From contig NZ_CP019402.1 of NCBI RefSeq assembly GCF_002024505.1, positions 2,666,001 through 2,730,000 on the forward strand: a stretch of 64,000 bases of DNA, written 5' to 3'. Under the pieces are notes generated by a model. It was not told where the DNA came from, did not search any database, and worked only from the letters and a program-made list of their open reading frames with translations. A program made the translations under genes and the position numbers. Shown here in pieces: positions 42,802 through 51,166 of the stretch. The first letter of the stretch is position 1; each line of letters starts with the position of its first letter. This stretch comes from Plantibacter flavus. GTDB lineage: Bacteria; Actinomycetota; Actinomycetes; Actinomycetales; Microbacteriaceae.

Positions 42802-42818
42802 CCTGAGACGTGAGCGAG

Positions 42819-44120
42819 TCAGACAGGGATCGGCGCCGTCGGCGGGTTGCGGTCCGCGATCCTGCGCTCCTCGACATCATTCGCGCGGAGGAGCTCACGC
42901 CTGAGCTGCCGACGCTCCACGGAGAAGCTCGTGACGACGATCCCGAGGCCGATCACGGTCAGCACCACACCGGTCCAGACCGGGGCGAGGTAGCCGAGGC
43001 CACCGGCGATGACCACACCGCCGAGGAAGGCCCCGAGCGCGTTGCCGATGTTGAGCGCCGAGTGGTTGAGCGCTGCAGCGAGGGACTGGCTGTCGCCGGC
43101 GACGTCCATGAGCCTCGTCTGGATGGCCGGGCCGAGGCCCTGCGAGGCGAAGCCGACGGCGAAGACGAACAGGAACATCGTCGGAGTCCACGTCGCGGTG
43201 AGCGCCAGGGCCGTCAGGACCACGGTCATGAGCGCGAAGAAGACGATCAGGGCCCGCCTCACCCCACGGTCCGCGAGATGCCCACCGACCAGGTTGCCGA
43301 TCGTCATGCCGACCCCCATGGTCGCGAGCGCCCATGGGACGAGTGTCGCCGACTCCCCCGCGACCTCGGTCACGAGGGGCGCGAGATAGCTGTACACGGC
43401 GAAGAGCCCGCCGAACCCGATCGACCCGAACCCGAGCACGAACCACACCTGGCCGCGCCGGAAGACGCGGAGTTCGCGACGCATCGTCTGCTGCGGATTG
43501 CCCGCCTGCACCGGCACGGCGAACCAGATGGTCACGGTCGCGAGCGCGAAGATGCCGGTGACGATGAGGTAGGCGGAGCGCCACCCGAACTCCTGGCCCA
43601 CCCAAGTCGCGAACGGCACGCCCACGACGTTCGCGATCGTCAGCCCGGTCATGACGAGCGCGACGCCCTTGCCACGCTTCCCCGGCCCCATGAGACTCGC
43701 GGCGACGAGGGCGGCCATGCCGAAGTAGGCGCCGTGCGGCAGCGCCGCGACGAACCGGGCGAGCAGGACGAGGCCGAAGCTCGGCAGGACCGCCGACGCG
43801 AGCGTGCCGACGGTGAACGCGACGCCCAACCAGAGCAGGACGGTCTTGCGCCGGTACCGCGCGACGAGCGCGGCGATCGTCGGCGCACCGACGACGACGC
43901 CGAGCGCGTACGCCGTGATCAACCACGCGGCCTGCGCGTTCGCCTGCTCCTGGCTGCGAGCGGCCAGCTCGGGCAGGAGGTCGGTCGCGATGTTCGGCAG
44001 CAGACCCATCGCCACGAACTCGGTCGTGCCGATGCCGAAGGCCCCGACGGCGAGCGCGAGGATGGCAAGACGAACACGGGTCGGCGACAGCTGCGTCGAC
44101 CCGTCCAGGATGGTGGGCAT
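42819..44120 (-). CDS. MFS transporter, 12-helix sugar/drug efflux type
   Basis: A 433-residue, 12-helix major-facilitator protein close to AraJ/YdhP-type efflux permeases. It begins LAILALAVGAFGIGTTEFVA, a strong marker of that group, and has ARYRRKTVLLW as motif A. ATG 44120 follows TACACT by six bases. A 16-base palindrome overlaps the promoter, so a repressor probably controls it, but none is encoded next to it. Confidence 0.92.
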   Translation of the reverse strand: MPTILDGSTQLSPTRVRLAILALAVGAFGIGTTEFVAMGLLPNIATDLLPELAARSQEQANAQAAWLITAYALGVVVGAPTIAALVARYRRKTVLLWLGVAFTVGTLASAVLPSFGLVLLARFVAALPHGAYFGMAALVAASLMGPGKRGKGVALVMTGLTIANVVGVPFATWVGQEFGWRSAYLIVTGIFALATVTIWFAVPVQAGNPQQTMRRELRVFRRGQVWFVLGFGSIGFGGLFAVYSYLAPLVTEVAGESATLVPWALATMGVGMTIGNLVGGHLADRGVRRALIVFFALMTVVLTALALTATWTPTMFLFVFAVGFASQGLGPAIQTRLMDVAGDSQSLAAALNHSALNIGNALGAFLGGVVIAGGLGYLAPVWTGVVLTVIGLGIVVTSFSVERRQLRRELLRANDVEERRIADRNPPTAPIPV

Positions 44121-44126
44121 GGATCG

Positions 44127-44156
44127 AGTGTACGGGAATCCTCGAATCGATTCGAG
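44127..44156 (-). promoter_or_regulatory. Palindromic operator over the MFS promoter
   Basis: TACACT (44127-44132) is the leaderless -10. Nine bases upstream lies the perfect palindrome CTCGAATCGATTCGAG (44141-44156), which would cover the -35 position. It is a likely TetR- or MarR-type site. Confidence 0.6.
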
Positions 44157-44195
44157 TCCCGACGGACGAAACCGGACGACCGCTGCCCGATGGGC

Positions 44196-44504
44196 TCAGC
44201 CGTCGTTCTCGAGCGCGGCGTCGAGCCGGTCGAGCTTGGCGGTCAGCTCACCCGTGTAGCCGGGACGGATGTCGGCCTTCAGCACGAGCGAGACCCGGCT
44301 GCCGTAGGCGCCGACCGCCTCGGTGGCGTCCTTGATGACCGCGAACACCTCGTCCCACTCCCCCTCGATGGTCGTGAACATGGAGTCGGTCCGATTCGGC
44401 AAGCCGGACTCGCGGACGATCCGCACAGCCGCGGCGACCGCGTCGTGGACGGAACCGTCCGAGTTGCCGGTGCCGCTGGGGGCGACGGAGAAGGCGACGA
44501 GCAT
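44196..44504 (-). CDS. MTH1187-type thiamine-binding protein
   Basis: A 102-residue protein of the MTH1187/YkoF (formerly DUF77) family, small ferredoxin-like proteins that bind thiamine. It starts MLVAFSVAPSGTG and has DSMFTTIEGEWDEVFAVIK, both typical. AAGGAG precedes ATG 44504. It starts two bases beyond the glycosyltransferase stop, so the genes are co-transcribed. Confidence 0.88.
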   Translation of the reverse strand: MLVAFSVAPSGTGNSDGSVHDAVAAAVRIVRESGLPNRTDSMFTTIEGEWDEVFAVIKDATEAVGAYGSRVSLVLKADIRPGYTGELTAKLDRLDAALENDG

Positions 44505-44506
44505 GG

Positions 44507-45739
44507 TCACTCCTTGTGGGTTCGAGCGGGGACGGGGATGGAGACCGAGGAGACGTCCTCGTCGTGGTGACGCGGCGAGAACAACGCATGGACGGCCCAG
44601 CCGGCGAGGACCAGATAGGCGAGGTTGCGGACCGTCAGCACCGTCACGAGGACCGGGTCGACGTTGAGCAACCACAGGTACAAGTAGGGGTAGACGAGCT
44701 GCGTGAGCGCGGCGATCATCACCGCGAGGACGGCCGGCGCGAGGAAACGCCGACGCTGCAGGACGATCCCGAGGATCACCGGTGCAGCCAACCACATCGC
44801 GAACTGCGGTGACCCGACCTTGTTGAAGATGATGAGCGTGAGGACGAAGAGGAGCGACAACGGCGCGAGCACCTGCACGAGTGGGCGCCCGGACCGCACT
44901 GCGAGTACCCCGAGGAGCACCGCGCCGGCGACGGCGAGACCGAGGAGCGGCGTCATGACGGCGATCGCCGTGTCGACGCCCGGGCCCGTCACCTGGAAGG
45001 TCAGGATGTCGCGGTCGTAGTAGACGAAGCTCTGCGGGACCCCCAGGACGGCGAGCCACAGGTAGGCGTTGCCGATGGGCGACTCGATCTGGAGACCGCG
45101 TCCGGTCTGCTCCGTCACGAAGCTGACCGCGTTCGCGCCGCCGAGCACGAGGCCGACCCCGAGGACCACGACCGACGTCGCCGCCGCCGCGATCAGCACC
45201 TGTCCGCGGTGGCGGTGCGCCAGGACGATCGCGCCGATCAGGGCCGCCGGCCAGATCTTCATCCAGGCGGCGAGCGTCAGGAGGACGGCGGCGACCCGCG
45301 GGCGGCCGGCGACCCAGAGGAGCCCGACGATCGCGATGGGGACGGTCACGGAATCGATCCGGGCGAGCGCGATCGGTCCGAGCAGGAGGAGGAACGCGAG
45401 CCACCACCATGCCGCGACCAATCGTGGGCGCGAGTGGCCGTTGCCGAGGAGGACCGCGAACGCCCCGGCGTTCATCGCGGTCACCAGCAGGAGCCAGCCG
45501 ACGCCGTACCCGGCGCTGCCGAGCAGCAGCGGGATCAGCATGGGGACGATCGCGAGGATCGGATAGACCCAGGGCTCGTCGATGGCGGGGATCGGGCCGC
45601 CGGACGTCGCCTGTTCCACCCACGGCCGGTACACGAGGACGACGTCGCCGAGCGGGAGACCCTCCGCCACGAGGCACAGCCACCCGTCGAGGAGGTGCAC
45701 GAGGCCGAACCCGCACCAGAGGAGCCAACGCCGCATCAC
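44507..45739 (-). CDS. Glycosyltransferase family 87 membrane protein
   Basis: A 410-residue GT-C type integral membrane protein with about ten helices. Family 87 members transfer mannose or arabinose from polyprenyl-phosphate donors to cell-envelope glycans. Acidic residues in the first outer loop (GLPLGDVVLVYRPWVEQA) match the GT-C Asp motif. NKVGSPQFAMWLAAPVIL near the end is also typical. GTG 45739 is chosen because TAGGAT (45747-45752) lies seven bases upstream; ATG 45748 and ATG 45736 are alternatives. Confidence 0.82.
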   Translation of the reverse strand: MMRRWLLWCGFGLVHLLDGWLCLVAEGLPLGDVVLVYRPWVEQATSGGPIPAIDEPWVYPILAIVPMLIPLLLGSAGYGVGWLLLVTAMNAGAFAVLLGNGHSRPRLVAAWWWLAFLLLLGPIALARIDSVTVPIAIVGLLWVAGRPRVAAVLLTLAAWMKIWPAALIGAIVLAHRHRGQVLIAAAATSVVVLGVGLVLGGANAVSFVTEQTGRGLQIESPIGNAYLWLAVLGVPQSFVYYDRDILTFQVTGPGVDTAIAVMTPLLGLAVAGAVLLGVLAVRSGRPLVQVLAPLSLLFVLTLIIFNKVGSPQFAMWLAAPVILGIVLQRRRFLAPAVLAVMIAALTQLVYPYLYLWLLNVDPVLVTVLTVRNLAYLVLAGWAVHALFSPRHHDEDVSSVSIPVPARTHKE

Positions 45740-45825
45740 GTGGACCATCCTAGGCTCGCGCCGCCTGTGGAACCCGTCCGCCACTCGCTCGACGCCCGAG
45801 CGGGTCGGGTCCGCGAGCCTGCTGA

Positions 45826-47367
45826 TCAGTACCCGCTGAAGGCGTCGGTGCGGACGTGTCCGACGCCGATCCCGCGCAGGGCGGGCTTCAGGGCCTCGAT
45901 CATCGCGGGCGGCCCGGAGATGAAGACCTCACGCTCGGCCAGATCCGGGACGGCCTCGGCGAGGCGCTCGTGGTCGAGGCGCCCGGGTCCGAGGCCGCGC
46001 CAGCCGTCCGGCAGCCGGACGTCGTCCGTCGGTCCCACGACGAGCACCGGTGTCCCCCAGGTCTCGAGCTCGGCCGCGTAGGCGAGCTCCTGCGCGTCTG
46101 ACACGACGTAGACGAGGACGACGTCACGCTGATCGGCGCGGAGGTGCAGGCGGGACAGCTGACTGGCGAACGGGGTGATCCCAATGCCGGCGGCGATGAG
46201 CAGGATCGGCTTGCTCGCGTCCTTCGGCAGGACGAAGTCGCCCCACACGCCGGTCGCCGAGAGGCTCGCGCCGACCGGCAGCGCACTCAACGCCCGCTTG
46301 AAGCTGCTGGCCCGCTCGGGCACACGCATCGCCACGCGGATCGTGCGGTCGTCGTCGGGTGGCGAGGAGATGCTGAAGACGCGCCTCGAGCCGCGGACGT
46401 CGGCTCCGCGGTGCGGCAACGACAGCTCGAGGTACTGGCCGGCCGCGAACGGGATCGACCGCTTCGAGCTGAACCGGTACTCGACCGCCGTCGGGGTGAG
46501 GGCGCGGGTGCCTTCGAGCGTCAGACGCATCCCCCGACGACGGGCGACGGCGAACGCGAGCACGTTGCCGACGATGAGCGCGAGCTCCGGGGTCGACGCC
46601 ACCTGGCCGAGCATGAACGGGATGGAGAACAGCACCGCGACGATCGCCGCCTCGGCGAGCTGCTGCCAGCGCCGCGGCGGGAGCGTGAGCGGCTCGGTGA
46701 GCATGAACGCCGCGAGGAAGAGGATCGGGTACGACGTGAGCGGAGCCAGCAGTGCCGGTCCCAGTTCTTGACCGCCGGTGACGAGCCGGACGGTGACGAG
46801 CGCCCAGGAGAGCACGATGAAGACGAGCGCCATGGTGAGGCGCTTCGTCCGGATGAGGACGAGGCCGCCGAGGATGACCACACCGGGCAGCAGCCACGGG
46901 TTGGCGACCCACCAGACCGACGGTGACACGCCCGGGAGGGTGACGTAGCTCGCCACCACGCTCATCACCAGTGCAGCGATGGCCGCCGGATTGAGGACGT
47001 GCCGACCCCTGATCGCGAGCAGGTACTTCGACGCAGAGGCGACCGTGGCGGCGAGGGCGATCCAGGCCAGTGCGGTGGGCTCGCTCGTCGGCCACAGGAT
47101 GAAGAACAGCAGGAGGGAGGTGATGACGGACGACTCGCTGTGCGGCTGCACCTGGAACAGCGCACCGAACAGGCGGTTCGTCAGGTAGCCGACGACGAGC
47201 AGCGTCACCAGGGTGGCGAGGAGCTCGAGCGGCTTGTAGAACACCTGCCCGAAGAGTGACAGCACGAAGGCGTAGATCGCGAGGGTGCCGAGTGACAGCG
47301 TCACGAGGCGGTACATGGTGACCCGCCCGAGGACGGTGCCGAAGAAGGAGCCGGTACGGCCGTTCAT
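45826..47367 (-). CDS. NqrB/RnfD-like membrane protein fused to a ferredoxin-reductase domain
   Basis: A 513-residue fusion. The N-terminal half has eight to nine helices in the NqrB/RnfD pattern, including RGRHVLNPAAIAALVMSV and APLTSYPILFLAAFMLTEPL. The C-terminal half (about 285-513) is a ferredoxin-NADP reductase-type unit with an FAD motif near RRVFSISSPP and a nucleotide motif GIGITPFASQLSRL. It should pass electrons from cytosolic NAD(P)H across the membrane to a flavinylated protein. Its neighbours are ApbE and an FMN-binding lipoprotein, which fits exactly. The quinone or metal acceptor is unknown. Confidence 0.85.
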   Translation of the reverse strand: MNGRTGSFFGTVLGRVTMYRLVTLSLGTLAIYAFVLSLFGQVFYKPLELLATLVTLLVVGYLTNRLFGALFQVQPHSESSVITSLLLFFILWPTSEPTALAWIALAATVASASKYLLAIRGRHVLNPAAIAALVMSVVASYVTLPGVSPSVWWVANPWLLPGVVILGGLVLIRTKRLTMALVFIVLSWALVTVRLVTGGQELGPALLAPLTSYPILFLAAFMLTEPLTLPPRRWQQLAEAAIVAVLFSIPFMLGQVASTPELALIVGNVLAFAVARRRGMRLTLEGTRALTPTAVEYRFSSKRSIPFAAGQYLELSLPHRGADVRGSRRVFSISSPPDDDRTIRVAMRVPERASSFKRALSALPVGASLSATGVWGDFVLPKDASKPILLIAAGIGITPFASQLSRLHLRADQRDVVLVYVVSDAQELAYAAELETWGTPVLVVGPTDDVRLPDGWRGLGPGRLDHERLAEAVPDLAEREVFISGPPAMIEALKPALRGIGVGHVRTDAFSGY

Positions 47368-47425
47368 GTGCGGTCTGCTTTCTGGGAGATGGTGCCGACC
47401 GGGCTCGGGCCCTGTGGCGCGTGAC

Positions 47426-48313
47426 TCAGGTGAAGAGTTCGCCGGGGAACCCGACGGACCGGTCGGTGAGACCGGACGTGAACATGCGGACGCTCTCGAA
47501 GGTGAACGCCTCCGCCAGGGTCTCGTGATCGGTGAAGAACAGCGCGGTGGCCAGTCCGTCGGCCACCATCGCCTCCCGGGCGGTGACCCAGGTCGCCGCG
47601 ACGGTCCTCGTCGGTTCGCCGGTCCGGCCGTCGATGACGTGGTGGAGGCCGTCGCCCCAGGCACGACGATTGGTGGCGGAGGCGCAGAGGGCTCCGTCGT
47701 CGATCGTCGCGACCCCGATGGCCTTGCTGGGATCGTACGGATGCTCGAGCGCGATGCGGAGCGGGTCCGACGTGCGGGACCCGTGCTCGTGACGCAGGTC
47801 GCCCGAGGCGTCGACCGTGAAGGACTCGTGGCCGTGGCTGCGGAGGAGGTCCGCGACGAGGTCGACGAGCCGCCCCTTGCCGGCCGCACCGATGTCGATC
47901 ACGAGCGGAACGCTCGTCTCGAGCACCTCGCCGTCCCACCGGGCCACGTCGTCCCAGTGCGGGGCGGCCACCGCCGGGCCCTGGGGGACGAGCGAGTAGG
48001 AGGCGTCGTAGCCGAGCCGTTCGAGCGAGGTGCCGATGAACGGCGTCACGGCTCCGGCGGTGGCATCGTGCAGACGCCGGTACGTGTCGAACAGCGCGAC
48101 CGCGTCCTCGCGCGCGTCGTCGGGGAAGGCGGTCGAGACCGGGCCGGCGGCGAAGCGCGCGATGAACGCGTCGTCCCGGAACCTCGACCAGGTCCGGTCG
48201 AACCGGTCGATGCACGCGGCGACGGCCTCGGCGGTCTCGGGCTCGAGCGGGAGAGCCGTGTCGAGCTCCCATCCGGTGCCGATCGCCTCGAAGCGCAGTG
48301 TCGTCTCGCTCAT
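47426..48313 (-). CDS. apbE: FAD:protein FMN transferase (ApbE)
   Basis: A 295-residue ApbE-family enzyme, which attaches FMN from FAD to Thr/Ser of target proteins with Mg2+. Motifs seen are DIGAAGKGRLVDLVADLL, FTVDASGDLRHEHG and a C-terminal REAMVADGLATALFFTD with the metal-binding Asp. The N-terminus lacks an obvious signal peptide. It lies between the likely target lipoprotein and the membrane reductase on the same strand. Confidence 0.9.
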   Translation of the reverse strand: MSETTLRFEAIGTGWELDTALPLEPETAEAVAACIDRFDRTWSRFRDDAFIARFAAGPVSTAFPDDAREDAVALFDTYRRLHDATAGAVTPFIGTSLERLGYDASYSLVPQGPAVAAPHWDDVARWDGEVLETSVPLVIDIGAAGKGRLVDLVADLLRSHGHESFTVDASGDLRHEHGSRTSDPLRIALEHPYDPSKAIGVATIDDGALCASATNRRAWGDGLHHVIDGRTGEPTRTVAATWVTAREAMVADGLATALFFTDHETLAEAFTFESVRMFTSGLTDRSVGFPGELFT

Positions 48314-48333
48314 CGTCGGTCCGGCCCTGCGGC

Positions 48334-48861
48334 TCAGCCCTTCGCTTCGGTCTTGATCGTGTCGATGGCCGCGTTGAAGCCGCCGCTCGTGAGCGAGGAA
48401 CCGGCGACCTTGGAGACCTTGAGGCTGTCGATGTCCTTGCCGACCACCTCGGCGGCGATCCCGGAGATGAACTCCGCCTGGTAGCGCTTGCTGTTCGCGC
48501 TCTCGGCGTGCGAGACGACGTCGACCGCCGTGACCGTGTCCGCGGCGAGGGTGACGGTCACCGTGATCGACTCGGTGCCGTTCGGCGACTGGTAGCTGCC
48601 GTCCGCGGTGTAGGAGCCGTCCTGGTAGTCGGTGGCGCCCGAGCCCGCCGCGGCGTCGGTCGAGGTGGTCGCCTCGGGCGTCGCCGCACTCTCGGTGCTC
48701 GGCTGCGTGGTGGTGGTCGAGCTGCCGGCGTCGGCCGCCGAGCAACCGGCCAGGCTGCCGACGAGGGTGAGGCCGGTCAGAGCCGCGAACGTCGTCTTCT
48801 TCGCCGCCACGGACAGCCGTGGCGTGCGGGCGGGAGGCTGGGTGGTGGTGGGGTTGCGCAT
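48334..48861 (-). CDS. FMN-binding domain lipoprotein
   Basis: A 175-residue lipoprotein. The lipobox GSLAGC ends near residue 40, followed by a Thr/Ser-rich linker (about 45-75) and an FMN_bind domain. The flavinylation motif reads AGSSLTSGGF, with T158 as the likely FMN site (consensus SGA[TS]xT). YQDGSYTADGSYQSPNG and GSSLTSGGFNAAIDTI are typical. GAGGAG precedes ATG 48861. It is the first gene of the cluster and the probable outer electron carrier. Confidence 0.88.
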   Translation of the reverse strand: MRNPTTTQPPARTPRLSVAAKKTTFAALTGLTLVGSLAGCSAADAGSSTTTTQPSTESAATPEATTSTDAAAGSGATDYQDGSYTADGSYQSPNGTESITVTVTLAADTVTAVDVVSHAESANSKRYQAEFISGIAAEVVGKDIDSLKVSKVAGSSLTSGGFNAAIDTIKTEAKG

Positions 48862-49010
48862 CGTTCAATCTCCTCGGGCGATGTGTGGGCCGCGGTGCGG
48901 CGGCCGCCGCGGCGAGGTCTCCGCCGCGGTGGCACCAGTGTCCTGAGCTTCCCTATGGGCGAGCTATGAGCGTTCTGGGAGTTGTCCTTCGTCCACCGAT
49001 GAACGCTCGT

Positions 49011-49874
49011 TCAGCGGAGGAGACCATCGACGACACCGCGCACCGCTTCGGCCACGTCGAGCGCGGCCAGCGGGCCGTCGGCTGCGGCGGCGTCCCCTGC
49101 GGCCGCGTGCAGGAGCACCCCGCTCGCGGCGACGCTCGCCAGGCAGCCGGGGTCGGTGAGCACGCGCTCGGCGTTCGTGGCGACGAGCGCCCCGATGATC
49201 CCGGCCAGGGCGTCGCCGGTGCCGGCGGTCGCGAGCCAGGGCGATCCGCCGGAGACCGTGATGGCGTCGCCGTCCGGCGCGACCACGTGGGTCGTGCCGC
49301 CCTTCAGCACCACGATGATGCCGAGGCGGGCGGCGACGTCGGCCGCGTACGACACGGGGTCGGCGCGGATGTCCCCGACCTCGGCCGGGCTCCCCAGGCC
49401 GCTCAACATGGTCGCCAGTTCACCGACGTGGGGTGTGGCCACGATGCGCCACGACTCGTCGACACCGAACGCCCGCTGGTGGGCACCCGCGGCGACGCGA
49501 CGGAGCGACCCGGCATCGGCGACGACCGGCTCGCCCCCGTGCAGGGCTGCGTCGAGCAGCGAGCTCTCCTCGCGGGTCAGCTTGCCGGGGTCCATGCCGG
49601 AGCCGATGAGCCAGGCCTGCACGCGCCCCTCCGCCGTCACGATCTCGGGACGTCGCTGCAGCACGAGGTTCGCCGGTCGGTCCGCTCCGAGGTAGCGGAC
49701 CATGCCGACGCCGGTGCGGATCGCCGCCTCGACACCGATCACGGCGGCACCCGGGTAGCGGTCGGACCCGGTCACGACGCCGAGGACACCCCGGGAGTAC
49801 TTGTCCGATTCGGCATCGGGCACGGCGATCCAGTCGCGTGCGTCGGCAGGGGTCCAGAGTCGCGGTTCGGCCAT
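49011..49874 (-). CDS. nnrD: ADP-dependent NAD(P)H-hydrate dehydratase
   Basis: A 287-residue ribokinase-fold repair enzyme that converts damaged NAD(P)H hydrate back, using ADP. SRGVLGVVTGSDRYPGAAVI near the start and LATAGTGDALAGIIGAL near 215 are its two signatures. The epimerase half (NnrE), often fused, is absent here. ATG 49874 follows TAGGGT by six bases. Confidence 0.92.
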   Translation of the reverse strand: MAEPRLWTPADARDWIAVPDAESDKYSRGVLGVVTGSDRYPGAAVIGVEAAIRTGVGMVRYLGADRPANLVLQRRPEIVTAEGRVQAWLIGSGMDPGKLTREESSLLDAALHGGEPVVADAGSLRRVAAGAHQRAFGVDESWRIVATPHVGELATMLSGLGSPAEVGDIRADPVSYAADVAARLGIIVVLKGGTTHVVAPDGDAITVSGGSPWLATAGTGDALAGIIGALVATNAERVLTDPGCLASVAASGVLLHAAAGDAAAADGPLAALDVAEAVRGVVDGLLR

Positions 49875-49880
49875 GCCATC

Positions 49881-49886
49881 ACCCTA
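49881..49886 (-). promoter_or_regulatory. Leaderless -10 (TAGGGT) of nnrD
   Basis: TAGGGT, six bases (GATGGC), then ATG 49874. Confidence 0.6.
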
Positions 49887-50014
49887 GGCCAGTCGCCGCG
49901 GCGACCCGGCTCTGAGCCGTCGATCGTCGGTCATCCCGGTGTCGGGAATCCGAGCGCGCCCGGGGACGTTGAGCCGGGTGGCGACGCCCGTCGCCCCGAG
50001 ACCCGAGGAGTTCC

Positions 50015-51091
50015 GTGCCCCAGCTGTTCGATCCGATCACCATCCGCGACCTCACCGTCCCCAACCGCCTGTGGATCGCCCCGATGTGCCAGTACAGCGT
50101 CACCGCCCGGGACGGCGTCCCGACCGACTGGCACCTCATGCACCTCGGCCAGTTCGCGGCGGGCGGCTTCGGCCTCGTCATCTCCGAGGCGGCGGCGATC
50201 AGCCCCGAGGGTCGGATCACCCCCCAGGACGCAGGCATCTGGAGCGACGAACAGCGCGACGCCTGGCGACGGATCACCGCGTTCATCTCCGATCAGGGTG
50301 CCGTCCCCGGCATCCAGCTCGCGCACGCCGGCCGGAAGGCCTCCACGTTCGCCCCCTGGGGCACCGACGGGCACGGCAGCGTGCCGATCGAAGAGGGCGG
50401 CTGGTCGACCGTCGCTCCGTCGCCCGAGGCCTTCCCGGGCTACGCCGTCCCGGAAGCCCTCGACGACGAGGGCATCGACCGCGTCGTCGACGACTTCCGG
50501 ACGGCGGCCGTCCGGTCGGTCGACGCCGGCTTCCAGGTCATCGAACTCCACGCCGCGCACGGCTACCTGCTGCACCAGTTCCTCTCCCCGCTCGTCAACC
50601 ACCGCGAGGACGGCTACGGCGGCTCGCTCGAGAACCGGGCCAAGCTCCTCCTCCGCGTCGTCGAGGCGGTTCGCGAGGTCCTCCCGGCCGGTCTGCCGTT
50701 GTTCGTCCGGTTCTCGGCCACGGACTGGGTGGACGACGGATGGGACGAGCACCAGACCGCGACCGTCGCCGCCTGGTGCGCCGAGCGAGGCGCCGACTTC
50801 TTCGACATCTCGACCGGTGGAGCCGTCGGCGGCGTCCGCATCCCGCTCTCCCCCGGATACCAGGTCCCGTTCGCGGCGCACATCGGATCGACAGGTGTCG
50901 ACACGAGCGCCGTGGGCCTCATCACCGACGCCCAGCAGGCCGCGGCCATCGTCGCCGACGGGCAGGCGGAGGCGGTCATGGTCGCCCGCGAGGCGCTCCG
51001 TGATCCGCACTTCGCGTTGCGCGCCGCAACCGAGCTCGGCGTGGAGGTCGCCTGGCCGGGCCAGTACGAGCGGGCCAAGCCGCGCGCCTGA
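50015..51091 (+). CDS. NADH:flavin oxidoreductase, old yellow enzyme (YqjM-like)
   Basis: A 358-residue FMN-dependent TIM-barrel ene-reductase. It starts LFDPITIRDLTVPNRLWIAP and has MCQYSV, both YqjM-subclass marks. The substrate-binding pair is in IELHAAHGYLLHQFLSPLVN, and QLAHAGRKAS follows the usual pattern. GTG 50015 has GAGGAG upstream. These enzymes reduce activated double bonds and serve in oxidative or xenobiotic stress. A very strong terminator follows. Confidence 0.92.
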   Translation: MPQLFDPITIRDLTVPNRLWIAPMCQYSVTARDGVPTDWHLMHLGQFAAGGFGLVISEAAAISPEGRITPQDAGIWSDEQRDAWRRITAFISDQGAVPGIQLAHAGRKASTFAPWGTDGHGSVPIEEGGWSTVAPSPEAFPGYAVPEALDDEGIDRVVDDFRTAAVRSVDAGFQVIELHAAHGYLLHQFLSPLVNHREDGYGGSLENRAKLLLRVVEAVREVLPAGLPLFVRFSATDWVDDGWDEHQTATVAAWCAERGADFFDISTGGAVGGVRIPLSPGYQVPFAAHIGSTGVDTSAVGLITDAQQAAAIVADGQAEAVMVAREALRDPHFALRAATELGVEVAWPGQYERAKPRA

Positions 51092-51097
51092 GCGCTA

Positions 51098-51153
51098 CCC
51101 CGACACGACGACGGCCCGCACGCGTTCGCGTGCGGGCCGTCCTCGTGTCGGGG
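51098..51153. terminator. Bidirectional terminator between convergent genes
   Basis: A near-perfect 26-bp stem whose outer arms are CCCCGACACGA and TCGTGTCGGGG and whose inner arms are GGCCCGCACGC/GCGTGCGGGCC, with a 4-base loop. It lies between the ene-reductase and CNNM gene ends. Confidence 0.85.
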
Positions 51154-51166
51154 CTCGGGCGTCCGA

